DNA from: Clostridium sp. 1001271B_151109_B4 | GTDB taxonomy: Bacteria > Bacillota > Clostridia > Clostridiales > Clostridiaceae | Length of the DNA: 40,212 nt | Direction of reading: 5' to 3' | Assembly (NCBI RefSeq): GCF_015670405.1 | Contig: NZ_JADPBQ010000024.1 | Coordinates: 1 to 40,212 of the forward strand | Part shown: piece after piece, positions 1-10,153 of the stretch | Layout of the letters: every line of letters begins with the position of its first letter | Position numbering within the stretch: position 1 is the stretch's first letter | Translations under genes and position numbers: made by a program | The notes under the pieces: generated by a model | Seen by the model: only the letters and a program-made list of their open reading frames with translations | Told to the model about the DNA's origin: nothing | Database searches by the model: none

Positions 1-10
1 ACTCTCAAAA
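1..10 (-). rRNA. 16S rRNA, first bases only (cut by window edge)
   Basis: Read on the minus strand, the sequence ends in CTTTTGAGAGT, which is the start of the conserved bacterial 16S 5' end (GAGAGTTTGATCCTGGCTCAG would follow). It is preceded by a typical clostridial rRNA leader (GGTCTTTGAAAATTGAACAG at 38-57, minus strand). The gene therefore runs leftward out of the window and only about ten bases are present. The exact mature 5' end is uncertain by a few bases. An rRNA operon directly downstream of gyrA is a common arrangement in clostridia. Confidence 0.85.
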
Positions 11-117
11 GAATTGCTGGTTTACTTTAACTATATTCTGTTCAATTTTCAAAGACCATTTTCTTCATCGCTCTCAAGCGACTTCTTTATCTTATCACTA
101 CTCTTTTTCCTTGTCAA
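11..117 (-). promoter_or_regulatory. rRNA operon promoter and 16S leader
   Basis: On the minus strand there is a near-consensus sigma-A promoter: -35 TTGACA (117-112), a 17-base spacer and -10 TAAGAT (94-89). Seven bases after the -10 a small hairpin begins, TCGCT-TGAG-AGCGA (81-68). The leader then carries GGTCTTTGAAAATTGAA (57-41), which resembles the boxA antitermination signal of rRNA leaders. A/T tracts just upstream of the -35 (118-140) could act as an UP element. The rest of the gap, up to the gyrA terminator at 402, is AT-rich. It holds a TAAGAT at 247-242 followed by GTCGCTGATGA, which looks like a decayed copy of the -10 and start region but has no clear -35. I see no gene in it. 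Confidence 0.8.
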
Positions 118-401
118 CAACTTTTTTAAAAAAAGTTTTTTTGACATTTCTTTAAGTAATGAATCATTTCTTGTCACTTCAAAATTAACTTATTCAACAA
201 CTTTCGTTTGTTTTGTTAATTTGTCATCAGCGACGTGTTTTATCTTAACATCAACACTAATATTAATCCCTCATTTTCATCCGTTTATATTAAATTATAC
301 TCAATATTCTCTTATTTTATTAAAAATACTCCATTTTTCTATTATTGATACACTAGGCACAGAGTACATATATTTTTTATGTTTTGTTTCTATATTTATA
401 T

Positions 402-455
402 AAAAAAAGTGATAAATCACTTAATACAACTGTATTATTTGCAATTTACCACTTA
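402..455 (-). terminator. gyrA transcription terminator
   Basis: On the minus strand AAGTGGTAAA (454-445) pairs with TTTATCACTT (417-408) with one G-U pair, followed by a run of seven T (408-402). A smaller hairpin, AATACA/TGTATT, is nested in the loop. It lies 18 bases after the gyrA stop codon and separates gyrA from the rRNA promoter. Confidence 0.7.
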
Positions 456-472
456 TTATAACTAAATATTTT

Positions 473-3019
473 TTATTCTTCTATATCTTCTCTTTGAGCC
501 TCTTCTACTAATCTATCTAAACTAGTATCATTATTTTCTTCAACTAATTCATTATCCGCACATGCTTCTAATGTTAATTGTTCATCACTTTCTTCATGTC
601 CAGTACTTGCTATCTTAGCAACAGCAACCACTTTTTCCTCTTCAGTAGTTCTCATTAAAGTAACTCCCATAGCAGATCTACTAGTTACTGAGATATCAGA
701 TACATTTATTCTAATTGCAATTCCACTTGTATTTATAAGCATTAATTCATCTTCTGGCTTACAAACAGTAGCACCTACAACTTTACCAGTCTTTTCACTT
801 ATCTTATAAGTAATAAGACCTACTCCACCTCTATTTTGTCTCTTATATTCAGTTAATGGAGTTCTCTTCCCAAATCCATTTTCACTAATTACTAATAAAT
901 CTTCCTCATCAACTGCTATATCCATACAAACGGCTATATCATTTTCTCTTAAGTTCATAGACTTAACTCCTGATGCCGTTCTTCCCATAGGCCTTACATC
1001 TTGTTCATTGAACTTGATTGCATTACCATCCTGAGAAACTATTATAATATCGGCATCTCCTCTTGTAACCTTAACCTTAAGAAGTTCATCACCATCTCTT
1101 AAGTTAATAGCTATTAGCCCACTCTTTCTTAAGTTCTTAAATTCTGATAAAGGTGTTTTCTTAACTAATCCATGTTTAGTTGCCATGAATAAGTATCCCC
1201 CATCAATATTATCTCTAACAGTTAATACAGTTTCTATTTTTTCATCTTGCTCTATTTGAATAAGATTTATTATATTAGTTCCCTTTGCTGTTCTTCCAGC
1301 ATCCGGAATTTCATATGCTCTCTTCTTATATACTCTACCTCTATTAGTAAAGAATAATACATCTGAATGAGTCGAAGTAACTAAAACATGTTCTACGAAA
1401 TCATCTTCTTTTGTAGACATTGCTTGAATACCTCTTCCCCCTCTTCTTTGAGCAGAATATGTATCAGCTGATATTCTCTTAATATATCCTGAATTAGTTA
1501 ATGTAATAACAGTTTCTTCTTCTTGAATTAAGTCTTCTATATCAATATCATTAACAACTTTCTCTATTTGAGTCCTTCTTTCATCGTTATATCTTGACTT
1601 TATTTCAAGTAGTTCATCCTTAATTACAGCTAATAATCTTTCTTCACTTGCAAGAATTGAGTTTAAGTAATCAATAAGTTTCATTAGCTCCGCATACTCT
1701 TCTTCAATTTTATCTCTTTCTAAACCTGTTAATCTTCTTAATCTCATTTCCAAGATAGCAATAGCTTGTTTTTCAGATAATCCAAATCTTGCAATTAATG
1801 TATTCTTAGCTATTTCACCTGTTTTTGATCCTCTAATAATATTAATTACTTCATCAATATTATCTAAGGCTATTCTTAATCCTTCAAGAATATGAGCTCT
1901 CGCTTGTGCTTTTTCTAATTCAAATATTGTTCTTCTTGTAACAACTTCTTTTTGGAAATTAATATAATTACTTAATATTTCTTTTAAATTTAAAACCTTA
2001 GGCTCATTATTTACTAAAGCTAACATAATGATACCAAATGTATCTTGCATCTTTGTATGCTTAAATAATAGATTTAAAACAACATTTGGATTTGCATCCC
2101 TCTTTAACTCTATTACTATTCTCATACCTTCTCTATCAGACTCATCTCTTAAGTCTGATATTCCCACAATCTTTTTGTCCTTAACTAAATCAGCAATATT
2201 TTCTATAAGCTTAGCTTTATTAACTTGGTATGGAATTTCTGTAACTACTATTTTATGTCTTCCATTTTCCTCTTCAATTTCAGTTTTAGATCTAACTACA
2301 ATTTTACCTTTTCCAGTTTCATATGCAGCTCTTATACCTGATTTACCCATTATTATTCCACCTGTTGGAAAATCAGGTCCCTTTATACATGTCATAATAT
2401 CTAATCCTGTAGCTTCTGGATTATCTATTAACATTATAGTTCCATCGATAACTTCACCTAAGTTATGAGGCGGGATATTCGTTGCCATACCAACTGCTAT
2501 ACCTGAAGATCCATTAACTAAAAGGTTTGGATATCTTGAAGGTAATACTACTGGTTCTTGTTCTTCACCATCAAAGTTCGGCATAAAATCAACAGTATTC
2601 TTATTAATATCTCTAAGCATTTCAATTGCAATTTTATTCATTTTAGCTTCTGTATATCTCATTGCCGCTGCACTGTCACCGTCAACAGAACCGAAGTTAC
2701 CGTGACCATCAACAAGCATATATCTCATTGAGAAATCTTGAGCCATTCTTACTAATGCATCATATACTGATGTATCACCATGTGGATGATACTTACCTAA
2801 AACTTCACCAACTATTCTGGCACATTTTCTGTATCCCTTATTAGGCTCTAAGCCTAATTCTTGCATTGCATAAAGAATTCTTCTATGAACTGGTTTAAGA
2901 CCATCTCTTACGTCTGGAAGAGCACGCCCAACAATTACACTCATAGCGTAATCTATATAGCATTGCTTCATTTCCTTATTTATATCTACATGTATAAATT
3001 TTCCCTCATTTAAGTTCAT
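473..3019 (-). CDS. gyrA: DNA gyrase subunit A
   Basis: GyrA is the breakage-reunion subunit of gyrase, which introduces negative supercoils as an A2B2 complex. The 848-residue product has the winged-helix/TOPRIM-partner region with catalytic Tyr122 in AAMRYTE, the GyrA-box QRRGGRG in the C-terminal beta-pinwheel, and an acidic tail ending REDIEE. In the quinolone-contact region the sequence is [12 protein letters not shown], so E. coli position 83 is Thr and position 87 is Asp. Thr here is a common natural state in Gram-positives, so I do not read it as a resistance mutation. The start ATG has RBS GAGGTGAG. The gene follows gyrB by 33 bases and should be co-transcribed with it. Confidence 0.98.
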   Translation of the reverse strand: MNLNEGKFIHVDINKEMKQCYIDYAMSVIVGRALPDVRDGLKPVHRRILYAMQELGLEPNKGYRKCARIVGEVLGKYHPHGDTSVYDALVRMAQDFSMRYMLVDGHGNFGSVDGDSAAAMRYTEAKMNKIAIEMLRDINKNTVDFMPNFDGEEQEPVVLPSRYPNLLVNGSSGIAVGMATNIPPHNLGEVIDGTIMLIDNPEATGLDIMTCIKGPDFPTGGIIMGKSGIRAAYETGKGKIVVRSKTEIEEENGRHKIVVTEIPYQVNKAKLIENIADLVKDKKIVGISDLRDESDREGMRIVIELKRDANPNVVLNLLFKHTKMQDTFGIIMLALVNNEPKVLNLKEILSNYINFQKEVVTRRTIFELEKAQARAHILEGLRIALDNIDEVINIIRGSKTGEIAKNTLIARFGLSEKQAIAILEMRLRRLTGLERDKIEEEYAELMKLIDYLNSILASEERLLAVIKDELLEIKSRYNDERRTQIEKVVNDIDIEDLIQEEETVITLTNSGYIKRISADTYSAQRRGGRGIQAMSTKEDDFVEHVLVTSTHSDVLFFTNRGRVYKKRAYEIPDAGRTAKGTNIINLIQIEQDEKIETVLTVRDNIDGGYLFMATKHGLVKKTPLSEFKNLRKSGLIAINLRDGDELLKVKVTRGDADIIIVSQDGNAIKFNEQDVRPMGRTASGVKSMNLRENDIAVCMDIAVDEEDLLVISENGFGKRTPLTEYKRQNRGGVGLITYKISEKTGKVVGATVCKPEDELMLINTSGIAIRINVSDISVTSRSAMGVTLMRTTEEEKVVAVAKIASTGHEESDEQLTLEACADNELVEENNDTSLDRLVEEAQREDIEE

Positions 3020-3052
3020 TTACTCACCTCGACTAATACTAATTTCTTAGTA

Positions 3053-4993
<1,941 letters not shown>

Positions 4994-5022
4994 TTATTAA
5001 CTATGAAGGCTAAATATTGGAC

Positions 5023-5283
5023 TTATGGATTATAATCAATATTTGTTCTCTTAGTTAAAGTAGACGATGAAATAGGTGATAAATACACCTTACTCATTTT
5101 ATTAACTTCCGCTATAACAAATGATTTAGGACTTTCCTTTGAAATTATTTCAACAAATCCGTCTTCTTCAGCCATTCTCAAAAATGATATTGTATCTGAA
5201 CTATACATTGATGTTTGTAAGTCAAATATACCAATTACATCTTTTATTGGTACTACTACGTTTTCCCCTAAGTGTAAAAACAT
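5023..5283 (-). CDS. remB: Extracellular matrix regulator RemB (DUF370 family)
   Basis: This 86-residue protein begins MFLHLGENVVVPIKDVIGIFD, the hallmark of the RemB/YaaB (DUF370) family that sits between recF and gyrB in many Firmicutes. Related RemA is a DNA-binding regulator of matrix genes in Bacillus, but the role of RemB in clostridia is not established. I chose the ATG at 5283 because AAAGGAGG lies just upstream, overlapping the recF stop. Longer readings would begin inside recF and lack an RBS. The spacing to recF (13 bases) indicates one transcript. Confidence 0.88.
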   Translation of the reverse strand: MFLHLGENVVVPIKDVIGIFDLQTSMYSSDTISFLRMAEEDGFVEIISKESPKSFVIAEVNKMSKVYLSPISSSTLTKRTNIDYNP

Positions 5284-5296
5284 AAGAACTCCTCCT

Positions 5297-6382
5297 TTAG
5301 TTAAGAATTTCTCCATCCTTAACTTTAAAAACTTTAGATTTATCATCTAAATACTCATATAAATCTTCAATTCCAGTACATGTAATAATTGTTTGGATAT
5401 CTCCTATCGTACTTAATATATATCTCTTCCTACTAAAATCTAATTCAGAAAGCACATCATCTAAAAGCAAAACAGGATGTTCTCCTGTAAGCTCTTTAAT
5501 GATTTTTAAAGATGCAAATTTAATAGTTAAAACAGCAGTCCTTTGTTGCCCTTGAGACCCATAGCTTTTTGTGTCAATATCATTAATTAAGACTATAAAA
5601 TCGTCCCTATGTGGTCCTACAGAGGTAATTCCTCTCTCGCTATCCCTAACTCTATTCTTTTCTAATATTGCATAAAAATTATCCTTTATATTTTCTAAAT
5701 CTTTAATAGTACTAGTATATCTAAATTCAATCTTTTCTTTTCCTGAAGTTATGTCAGAATGTATTTTTTCAGAATACTTATTTAGCTTTTTAATGTATTC
5801 TAATCTCTCTATTATTATATTATATCCAAATTCAACCAATTGCATATCATATACATCTAAAATATCTTTATTTATATTTCGATTTCTTAATATACTATTT
5901 CTTTCATTCAGAACTTTATTGTATTGAACAAGATTATAATAATATTTAGGATTTAATTGACACAACTCCATATCTATGAATTTTCTTCTTACGCCGGGAG
6001 AATCCTTAATTATCTTTAAATCTTCCGGAGAAAACATAACAACATTAAAATTTCCGAATAATTCACCGATCTTTTTAATTTTAATCTTGTTAATTTGTAT
6101 TGCTTTTTTTCCGTCCTTAAGAATGCTTATATCTATTCTCTTATCTAATCTCTCTCTACCTACAGAAACACTTAAAAGTGCATTGTCGGCATTCCAATTA
6201 ATAAGTTCTCTGTCTTTTGATGTCCTATGAGACCTTGCAAAAGCACAATAGTATATACCCTCTAATATATTAGTTTTTCCTTGGGCATTATCGCCCATAA
6301 AAACATTAACATGTGGACCTAAGCTTATATCCAATACATTATAATTTCTGTAATTAAGCATTTGCAATCTTTTAATAAACAT
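5297..6382 (-). CDS. recF: DNA replication and repair protein RecF
   Basis: RecF is an SMC-like ABC ATPase that acts with RecO and RecR to load RecA at single-strand gaps. The 361-residue protein shows Walker A GDNAQGKTN near residue 31, the ABC signature SYGSQGQQRTA, and Walker B PVLLLDDVLSELD near the C-terminus. The ATG at 6382 (MFIKRLQMLNYRNY) matches the family start and sits six bases after AAAGGTG. An in-frame GTG three codons earlier would overlap that RBS, so I rejected it. It belongs to the dnaN-yaaA-recF-remB-gyrB-gyrA series. Confidence 0.96.
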   Translation of the reverse strand: MFIKRLQMLNYRNYNVLDISLGPHVNVFMGDNAQGKTNILEGIYYCAFARSHRTSKDRELINWNADNALLSVSVGRERLDKRIDISILKDGKKAIQINKIKIKKIGELFGNFNVVMFSPEDLKIIKDSPGVRRKFIDMELCQLNPKYYYNLVQYNKVLNERNSILRNRNINKDILDVYDMQLVEFGYNIIIERLEYIKKLNKYSEKIHSDITSGKEKIEFRYTSTIKDLENIKDNFYAILEKNRVRDSERGITSVGPHRDDFIVLINDIDTKSYGSQGQQRTAVLTIKFASLKIIKELTGEHPVLLLDDVLSELDFSRKRYILSTIGDIQTIITCTGIEDLYEYLDDKSKVFKVKDGEILN

Positions 6383-6447
6383 CTTAAACACCTTTAATTA
6401 TAACATATTAAACTTAATAAGGTTAAGCACTCTGGGAAAAATAGTCT

Positions 6448-6654
6448 TTAAACTACTTCGTAACTTTCCCCATTAAATTCAACTATGTCACCTTTATATA
6501 ATTTTTTTCCTCTTTGAGTGCAAATCTCATTATTAACTTTAACAAGTTCATCTAAAATTAACATTTTAGCCTCTGAACCCATAGATACTGCACCTGAAAA
6601 CTTTAAAAATGAATCTAATTTAATAAACTCTGTTTTAATTTGTATTTTATTCAT
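6448..6654 (-). CDS. yaaA: S4-domain RNA-binding protein (YaaA/YlmH-like)
   Basis: This is a 68-residue protein consisting of little more than an S4 RNA-binding fold (FIKLDSFLKFSGAVSMGSEAK, then VKVNNE and GKKLYKGDIVEF). The YaaA family sits between dnaN and recF in most Firmicutes and is thought to bind structured RNA. The natural start by family comparison is the ATG at 6654. The only good RBS, AGGAGG (6698-6693), is 38 bases upstream and overlaps the dnaN stop. A hairpin (6690-6662) between them would shorten the gap to nine bases. An in-frame TTG at 6678, inside that hairpin loop, is the alternative start and would add eight residues. Confidence 0.87.
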   Translation of the reverse strand: MNKIQIKTEFIKLDSFLKFSGAVSMGSEAKMLILDELVKVNNEICTQRGKKLYKGDIVEFNGESYEVV

Positions 6655-6661
6655 ACCGCTT

Positions 6662-6690
6662 CTTGTATAATTATTCAAACTTTATACAAG
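6662..6690 (-). promoter_or_regulatory. Hairpin between RBS and start codon of yaaA
   Basis: On the minus strand CTTGTATA and TATACAAG form a perfect 8-base stem, extendable by one A-T pair. It lies exactly between AGGAGG (6698-6693) and ATG (6654-6652). When folded, two bases remain before it and seven after it, giving a normal effective spacing of nine. The hairpin could bring RBS and start together, or hide the TTG start in its loop. Confidence 0.5.
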
Positions 6691-6696
6691 TTCCTC

Positions 6697-7797
6697 CTAT
6701 CTTACTAGTCTTACTGGTAAAACTAAGTATTTGGCATTATTGCTATTTTTTCCTTTTATTACACATGGGCTAACGCTTGAAGTCATTTCAATAACCACGT
6801 CTTCTTCTTCCATATTTTTCAATACATCTAATAAGTATCTTGAATTAAATGCAATTTGTATGCCTTCACCTTGCAGATTTATATTTACTTCTTCCCTTAC
6901 TTTTCCCAATTGAGAATTCGAAGTGATAACTAATGTATCTTCTTGAACATCTAATCTAATAAGATTGCTATTTCCGTCTTTAGCCATTAGCGATGCTCTT
7001 TCAATCCCTTGTTGAAGCTCTTGTTTTTTAATATTCACTAATAATTTATATTCTTGAGGTAAAAGAGAAATATAATTTACAAATTTACCATCTAATAATC
7101 TAGATATAATTTTTGTGTTATTAATATTAAATAATATGTGATTATTAGTAAAAGTTATTTTTACTATATCTCCATTGTCTTCTAATATTTTTGAAACTTC
7201 ATTTAATGTTTTTCCTGGTATAACAACTTCAATGTTATCATCAACATCTAGTAATTCACTTCTAACAGCTAATCTATACCCATCTAATGCAACTAAATTA
7301 AGTTCTTTATTTTTAACTTCAAAAAGTATTCCTTGCAATATTGGTCTAGCTTCATCTAGCGCTATTGCAAAAGATGTTCCTTTTATCATATTTTTTAATA
7401 AATTTTGTGGTACCTCTACATTAAGGTCTTCATTGATACTTGGTAAAGCTGGATAATCAGTTGCATTCATATAAACAACATTAAAAACTGACTTTTCACA
7501 AGTAATTTGAACCAAATCATTTTCAGCTATTTCTATTTTTACGTCTGAATTTGGTAACTTTCTTATTATTTCAGAGAAAATCTTAGAATCAATTACAATG
7601 CTACCTTCATTTAATACTTCAGCTTCTACTTTCGTTTCAATACTAACATCCATATCAGATCCTATTAATGTTAGACCTTCTTTAGTAGCTTGAATGTAAA
7701 TACCTTCTAGTACAGGCATAGTAGTTTTTCCTGTTATAGCTTTTGTAACGATAGAAATTCCATCTTGTAATTTTTGCTTTGAGCATATTATGTTCAT
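6697..7797 (-). CDS. dnaN: DNA polymerase III subunit beta (sliding clamp)
   Basis: This is the ring-shaped processivity clamp that tethers the replicative polymerase and binds many partners through their clamp-binding peptides. The 366-residue product begins MNIICSKQKLQDGISIVTKA and keeps the three-domain clamp architecture, with ITGKTTMPVLEGIYI in domain 1 and the C-terminal YLVLPVRLVR edge that forms part of the partner pocket. The ATG at 7797 follows AGGAGGTAAG. Upstream in-frame codons read through the origin spacer and are not protein-like. The gene lies directly downstream of the dnaA-proximal DnaA-box cluster. Confidence 0.97.
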   Translation of the reverse strand: MNIICSKQKLQDGISIVTKAITGKTTMPVLEGIYIQATKEGLTLIGSDMDVSIETKVEAEVLNEGSIVIDSKIFSEIIRKLPNSDVKIEIAENDLVQITCEKSVFNVVYMNATDYPALPSINEDLNVEVPQNLLKNMIKGTSFAIALDEARPILQGILFEVKNKELNLVALDGYRLAVRSELLDVDDNIEVVIPGKTLNEVSKILEDNGDIVKITFTNNHILFNINNTKIISRLLDGKFVNYISLLPQEYKLLVNIKKQELQQGIERASLMAKDGNSNLIRLDVQEDTLVITSNSQLGKVREEVNINLQGEGIQIAFNSRYLLDVLKNMEEEDVVIEMTSSVSPCVIKGKNSNNAKYLVLPVRLVR

Positions 7798-7813
7798 AAT
7801 CTTACCTCCTAAG

Positions 7814-8036
7814 TTATACACAGTTATGCACATAGAATTATGCAATTTAAATAGATAATATATATATAATAAATATAATAATAGTAGTAGTAAGGGCTGT
7901 GGATATGTGGATAAGTACCTTAAGCCCTTATTTTTCAATAAAATTCATGCAAAAAATACTGTGGATAAGTCGGTAACAAAATCATAGTCTTATCCACAGT
8001 ATTCACAGCCAAAGACGAATAAATGACTTATCCACA
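7814..8036. other. oriC part 1: DnaA-box cluster and putative unwinding element between dnaN and dnaA
   Basis: Sites matching TTATNCACA are at 7814-7822, 7824-7832, 7990-7998 and 8028-8036 (plus) and at 7906-7914 and 7960-7968 (minus). Single-mismatch boxes are at 7898-7906 (minus) and 7999-8007. Two overlapping minus-strand boxes (7914-7898) are followed by GCCC (7897-7894). Next comes a run of trinucleotides (7893-7876) that reads AAT GAT GAT GAT AAT AAT 3'-to-5' on the plus strand, then a pure A/T stretch. This box pair, GC clamp and DnaA-trio order is the basal unwinding system defined in B. subtilis, so unwinding should start near 7850-7890. ACTGTGGATAAG (7958-7969) and CTTATCCACAGT (7989-8000) form a perfect 12-base inverted repeat. 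Confidence 0.88.
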
Positions 8037-8069
8037 AACTATTCACTAGTTATTATGTACAGTTGTTGA

Positions 8070-9431
8070 TTATTTTTGAGTTAGCTTTTTTGTTATATCA
8101 TTTATTGTGTGTTCTAAGCTTTCGTCTTTATTTAGGCCTTCTGATATTTTTTCATAAGCATGAATTACAGTAGTATGGTCACGTCCACCAAATTCCTCAC
8201 CAATTTTAGGCAATGACATGTCTGTAAGTTTTCTGCTTAAATACATAGCTATCTGTCTTGGATATGCTACATTTCTTGTTCTTCTCTGTGATTTCAAGTC
8301 CTCAACTCTTAAATTAAAGTAAGCAGCTACAACATCTTGAATAAGATCTATAGTAATGCTTCTATTTTGCTTATTTGAAATTATATCTTTTAAAGCTTCA
8401 GTAGCTAGATCAACAGTAATTTCACGATTTGTTAAAGATGAATATGCGACAATTCTAATTAATGCACCTTCTAGTTCTCTAATATTAGACTTTATCTTAG
8501 TAGCTATGTATACCATAACTTCATTAGGAACATTTAGTTTTTCTACATCAGCTTTTTTCTTTAAAATAGCCATTCTTGTTTCAAAATCAGGTGCTTGAAT
8601 ATCGGCAATAAGACCCCATTCAAATCTTGAACGTAATCTATCCTCTAAAGTAGGAATCTCTTTAGGGGGTCTATCTGATGATAGGATTATTTGTTTATTT
8701 GCTTCATGTAATGTATTAAAAGTATGGAAAAATTCTTCTTGAGTTCGTTCCTTACCAGCAATAAATTGAATATCATCTATCAATAAAACATCAACACTTC
8801 TGTATTTAGTTCTAAATTCTTCATTTTTATCATCTTTTATTGCATTTATTAGTTCGTTAGTAAATTTCTCTGATGAAACATAAACAACTTTAGCATTTGG
8901 ATTATTCTGAAGAATATAATGACCAATCGCATGCATTAAGTGTGTTTTCCCTAGTCCCACGCCTCCATAAATGAAAAGAGGATTATAAGCTTTAGCTGGA
9001 GATTCAGCAACAGCAAGAGATGCAGCATGAGCAAATCTATTACTATTGCCTATTACAAATGAATCAAAAGTATATTTTGGATTTAGTGTACTAGACATTT
9101 CGTCATTTACAGTAACAGCAATTCCATCATTTTTACCAGTGTTTTTATTTGCTTCATTTTTTTCTTCCGCTTCTTGTATTTCAGATGCTATTACAAAATT
9201 TAAATTATAAGTTTTTGAACAAGCAGCTTCGATCGAATTTATAACTAAATCTTTATACCTTTTTTCTAATATATCTTGAGTGAAGGAATTCGGAACACTG
9301 ATTATGATAGTATTTGATGATATGGATATTGGCTCGCAACTTTTAATCCAAGTGTTAAAACTAACCTCGGTTAACTCGCCTTTTATTATATTTAGGGTTT
9401 TTTCCCACAATTCTTTAAGCTCAGTTTCCAT
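8070..9431 (-). CDS. dnaA: Chromosomal replication initiator protein DnaA
   Basis: DnaA is an AAA+ ATPase that binds DnaA boxes, oligomerises on the DnaA-trio strand and opens the origin. The 453-residue protein has domain I (1 to about 85, [21 protein letters not shown]), a low-complexity linker (about 86-115), AAA+ domain III with Walker [10 protein letters not shown] (K162, T163) and Walker [15 protein letters not shown], and domain IV with the signature [15 protein letters not shown] that reads the box. The ATG follows GGAGGATAGCTTAA. Box clusters lie on both sides, as expected for a bipartite origin. One box at 9578 overlaps its probable promoter, suggesting autoregulation. Confidence 0.98.
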   Translation of the reverse strand: METELKELWEKTLNIIKGELTEVSFNTWIKSCEPISISSNTIIISVPNSFTQDILEKRYKDLVINSIEAACSKTYNLNFVIASEIQEAEEKNEANKNTGKNDGIAVTVNDEMSSTLNPKYTFDSFVIGNSNRFAHAASLAVAESPAKAYNPLFIYGGVGLGKTHLMHAIGHYILQNNPNAKVVYVSSEKFTNELINAIKDDKNEEFRTKYRSVDVLLIDDIQFIAGKERTQEEFFHTFNTLHEANKQIILSSDRPPKEIPTLEDRLRSRFEWGLIADIQAPDFETRMAILKKKADVEKLNVPNEVMVYIATKIKSNIRELEGALIRIVAYSSLTNREITVDLATEALKDIISNKQNRSITIDLIQDVVAAYFNLRVEDLKSQRRTRNVAYPRQIAMYLSRKLTDMSLPKIGEEFGGRDHTTVIHAYEKISEGLNKDESLEHTINDITKKLTQK

Positions 9432-9557
9432 TTAAGCTATCCTCCAAAAAAAGAAATTTTTAAAATTTATTAACAAGATATCAACAAAGTTATTAACAAA
9501 AAAATGATTATGTTGATAAAGTTGATAAGTTTAATAACATGTTAACAATTTATGTAG

Positions 9558-9587
9558 ATAATATAATTACATTATAGTTATCCACAA
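9558..9587 (-). promoter_or_regulatory. Candidate dnaA promoter overlapping a DnaA box
   Basis: On the minus strand, TTGTGG (9587-9582), an 18-base spacer and TATTAT (9563-9558) could serve as -35 and -10, giving a leader of about 120 bases to dnaA. The -35 lies within a perfect DnaA box (TTATCCACA, 9578-9586 on plus), so DnaA binding would block it. The -35 is weak and the spacer one base long, so this remains a candidate. Confidence 0.4.
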
Positions 9588-9821
9588 TTTTAGATATTAT
9601 AAACATAGATATTATTAACAGCGAATAAAAGCCCTATTTTTGATAATAATAACTAAGTAATTATAGAGTTAATAAGAAAGATTGAACAAGTTATACACAG
9701 ATTAATCCACAATTGTGGATAAGTTAAGTTATTCACATTTTTATTCACACTTATACTTAATAATATCATATAGTTATATAAGTTATCAATAAGTTATCCA
9801 CAAATTTTAGCCTGTGAATAA
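9578..9821. other. oriC part 2: DnaA-box cluster between dnaA and rpmH
   Basis: This cluster occupies the 523-base gap 9432-9954. Boxes matching TTATNCACA are at 9578-9586, 9691-9699, 9729-9737, 9741-9749 and 9794-9802 (plus) and at 9714-9722 and 9813-9821 (minus). A one-mismatch box lies at 9703-9711. The pair at 9703/9714 forms a perfect 16-base palindrome, ATCCACAATTGTGGAT (9705-9720). The left part of the gap (9440-9577) is A/T-rich with several TATCAACA-like near-matches and no gene. No DnaA-trio next to a tandem box pair is visible here, so this part is more likely a binding and regulatory arm than the unwinding site. Confidence 0.85.
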
Positions 9822-9854
9822 AATTATCAACAGTTTTACGGAATTTAATTCATA

Positions 9855-9883
9855 TTGACAGTAAAAAGGTAAATATATATAAT
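9855..9883 (+). promoter_or_regulatory. rpmH promoter
   Basis: This is a perfect sigma-A promoter: TTGACA (9855-9860), a 17-base spacer, TATAAT (9878-9883). It fires away from the origin into rpmH and starts about 65 bases before its ATG. It lies 34 bases beyond the last DnaA box. Confidence 0.85.
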
Positions 9884-9954
9884 GATAAGGTAACTTTAAA
9901 TTGAGAAATATAGTTTTTACTATAAATAAATCACTCAAAGGGGGTGTATTTCGA

Positions 9955-10089
9955 ATGTTCATGACATACCAACCAAAAAAGAGACAAAGAAAAAAAGAAC
10001 ATGGTTTCAGAAAGAGAATGAGCACTGCTTCAGGAAGAAACGTTCTTAAGAGAAGAAGACAAAAAGGTAGAAAAAAATTAACAGCATAA
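9955..10089 (+). CDS. rpmH: 50S ribosomal protein L34
   Basis: This is a 44-residue, highly basic protein of the large ribosomal subunit near the exit-tunnel side. It starts [19 protein letters not shown] and ends [12 protein letters not shown], essentially the universal L34 sequence and length. The ATG at 9955 lies eight bases after AAAGGGGGTG. A second ATG two codons later is possible. Preceding in-frame codons are leader sequence. It is the first gene right of the origin, with rnpA following after a short terminator-like hairpin, as in most bacteria. Confidence 0.96.
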   Translation: MFMTYQPKKRQRKKEHGFRKRMSTASGRNVLKRRRQKGRKKLTA

Positions 10090-10090
10090 G

Positions 10091-10113
10091 GGCCGCACTT
10101 TGTGGCCTTTTTT
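10091..10113 (+). terminator. Hairpin with T-run between rpmH and rnpA
   Basis: GGCCGCA (10091-10097) pairs with TGTGGCC (10101-10107), with one G-U pair and a three-base loop, followed by six T. It begins one base after the rpmH stop. The short, GC-rich stem should terminate at least part of the transcripts, so rnpA would be made at a lower level than L34. Confidence 0.65.
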
Positions 10114-10153
10114 CTGCACATGCAGGTATTTTAAGGAGAGTTTATTAAAACTT

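Noticed and set aside
294..322. TATAAT at 299-294 (minus strand) as a second rRNA promoter
   Set aside because: The sequence at -35 distance (TAATAA) does not resemble TTGACA; in DNA this A/T-rich the -10 match alone is weak.
14..403. Plus-strand open frame of 129 codons at the left edge
   Set aside because: It runs antisense across the rRNA promoter and leader, has no RBS, and its Phe/Leu-rich product reflects A/T-rich non-coding DNA.
2755..2790. Thr83 in GyrA as a quinolone-resistance mutation
   Set aside because: Thr at this place is the usual state in many clostridia and other Gram-positives, so it says nothing about acquired resistance.
9807..10121. Minus-strand open frame covering rpmH
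   Set aside because: It is antisense to L34 and its promoter, lacks an RBS, and overlaps a DnaA box and a terminator.
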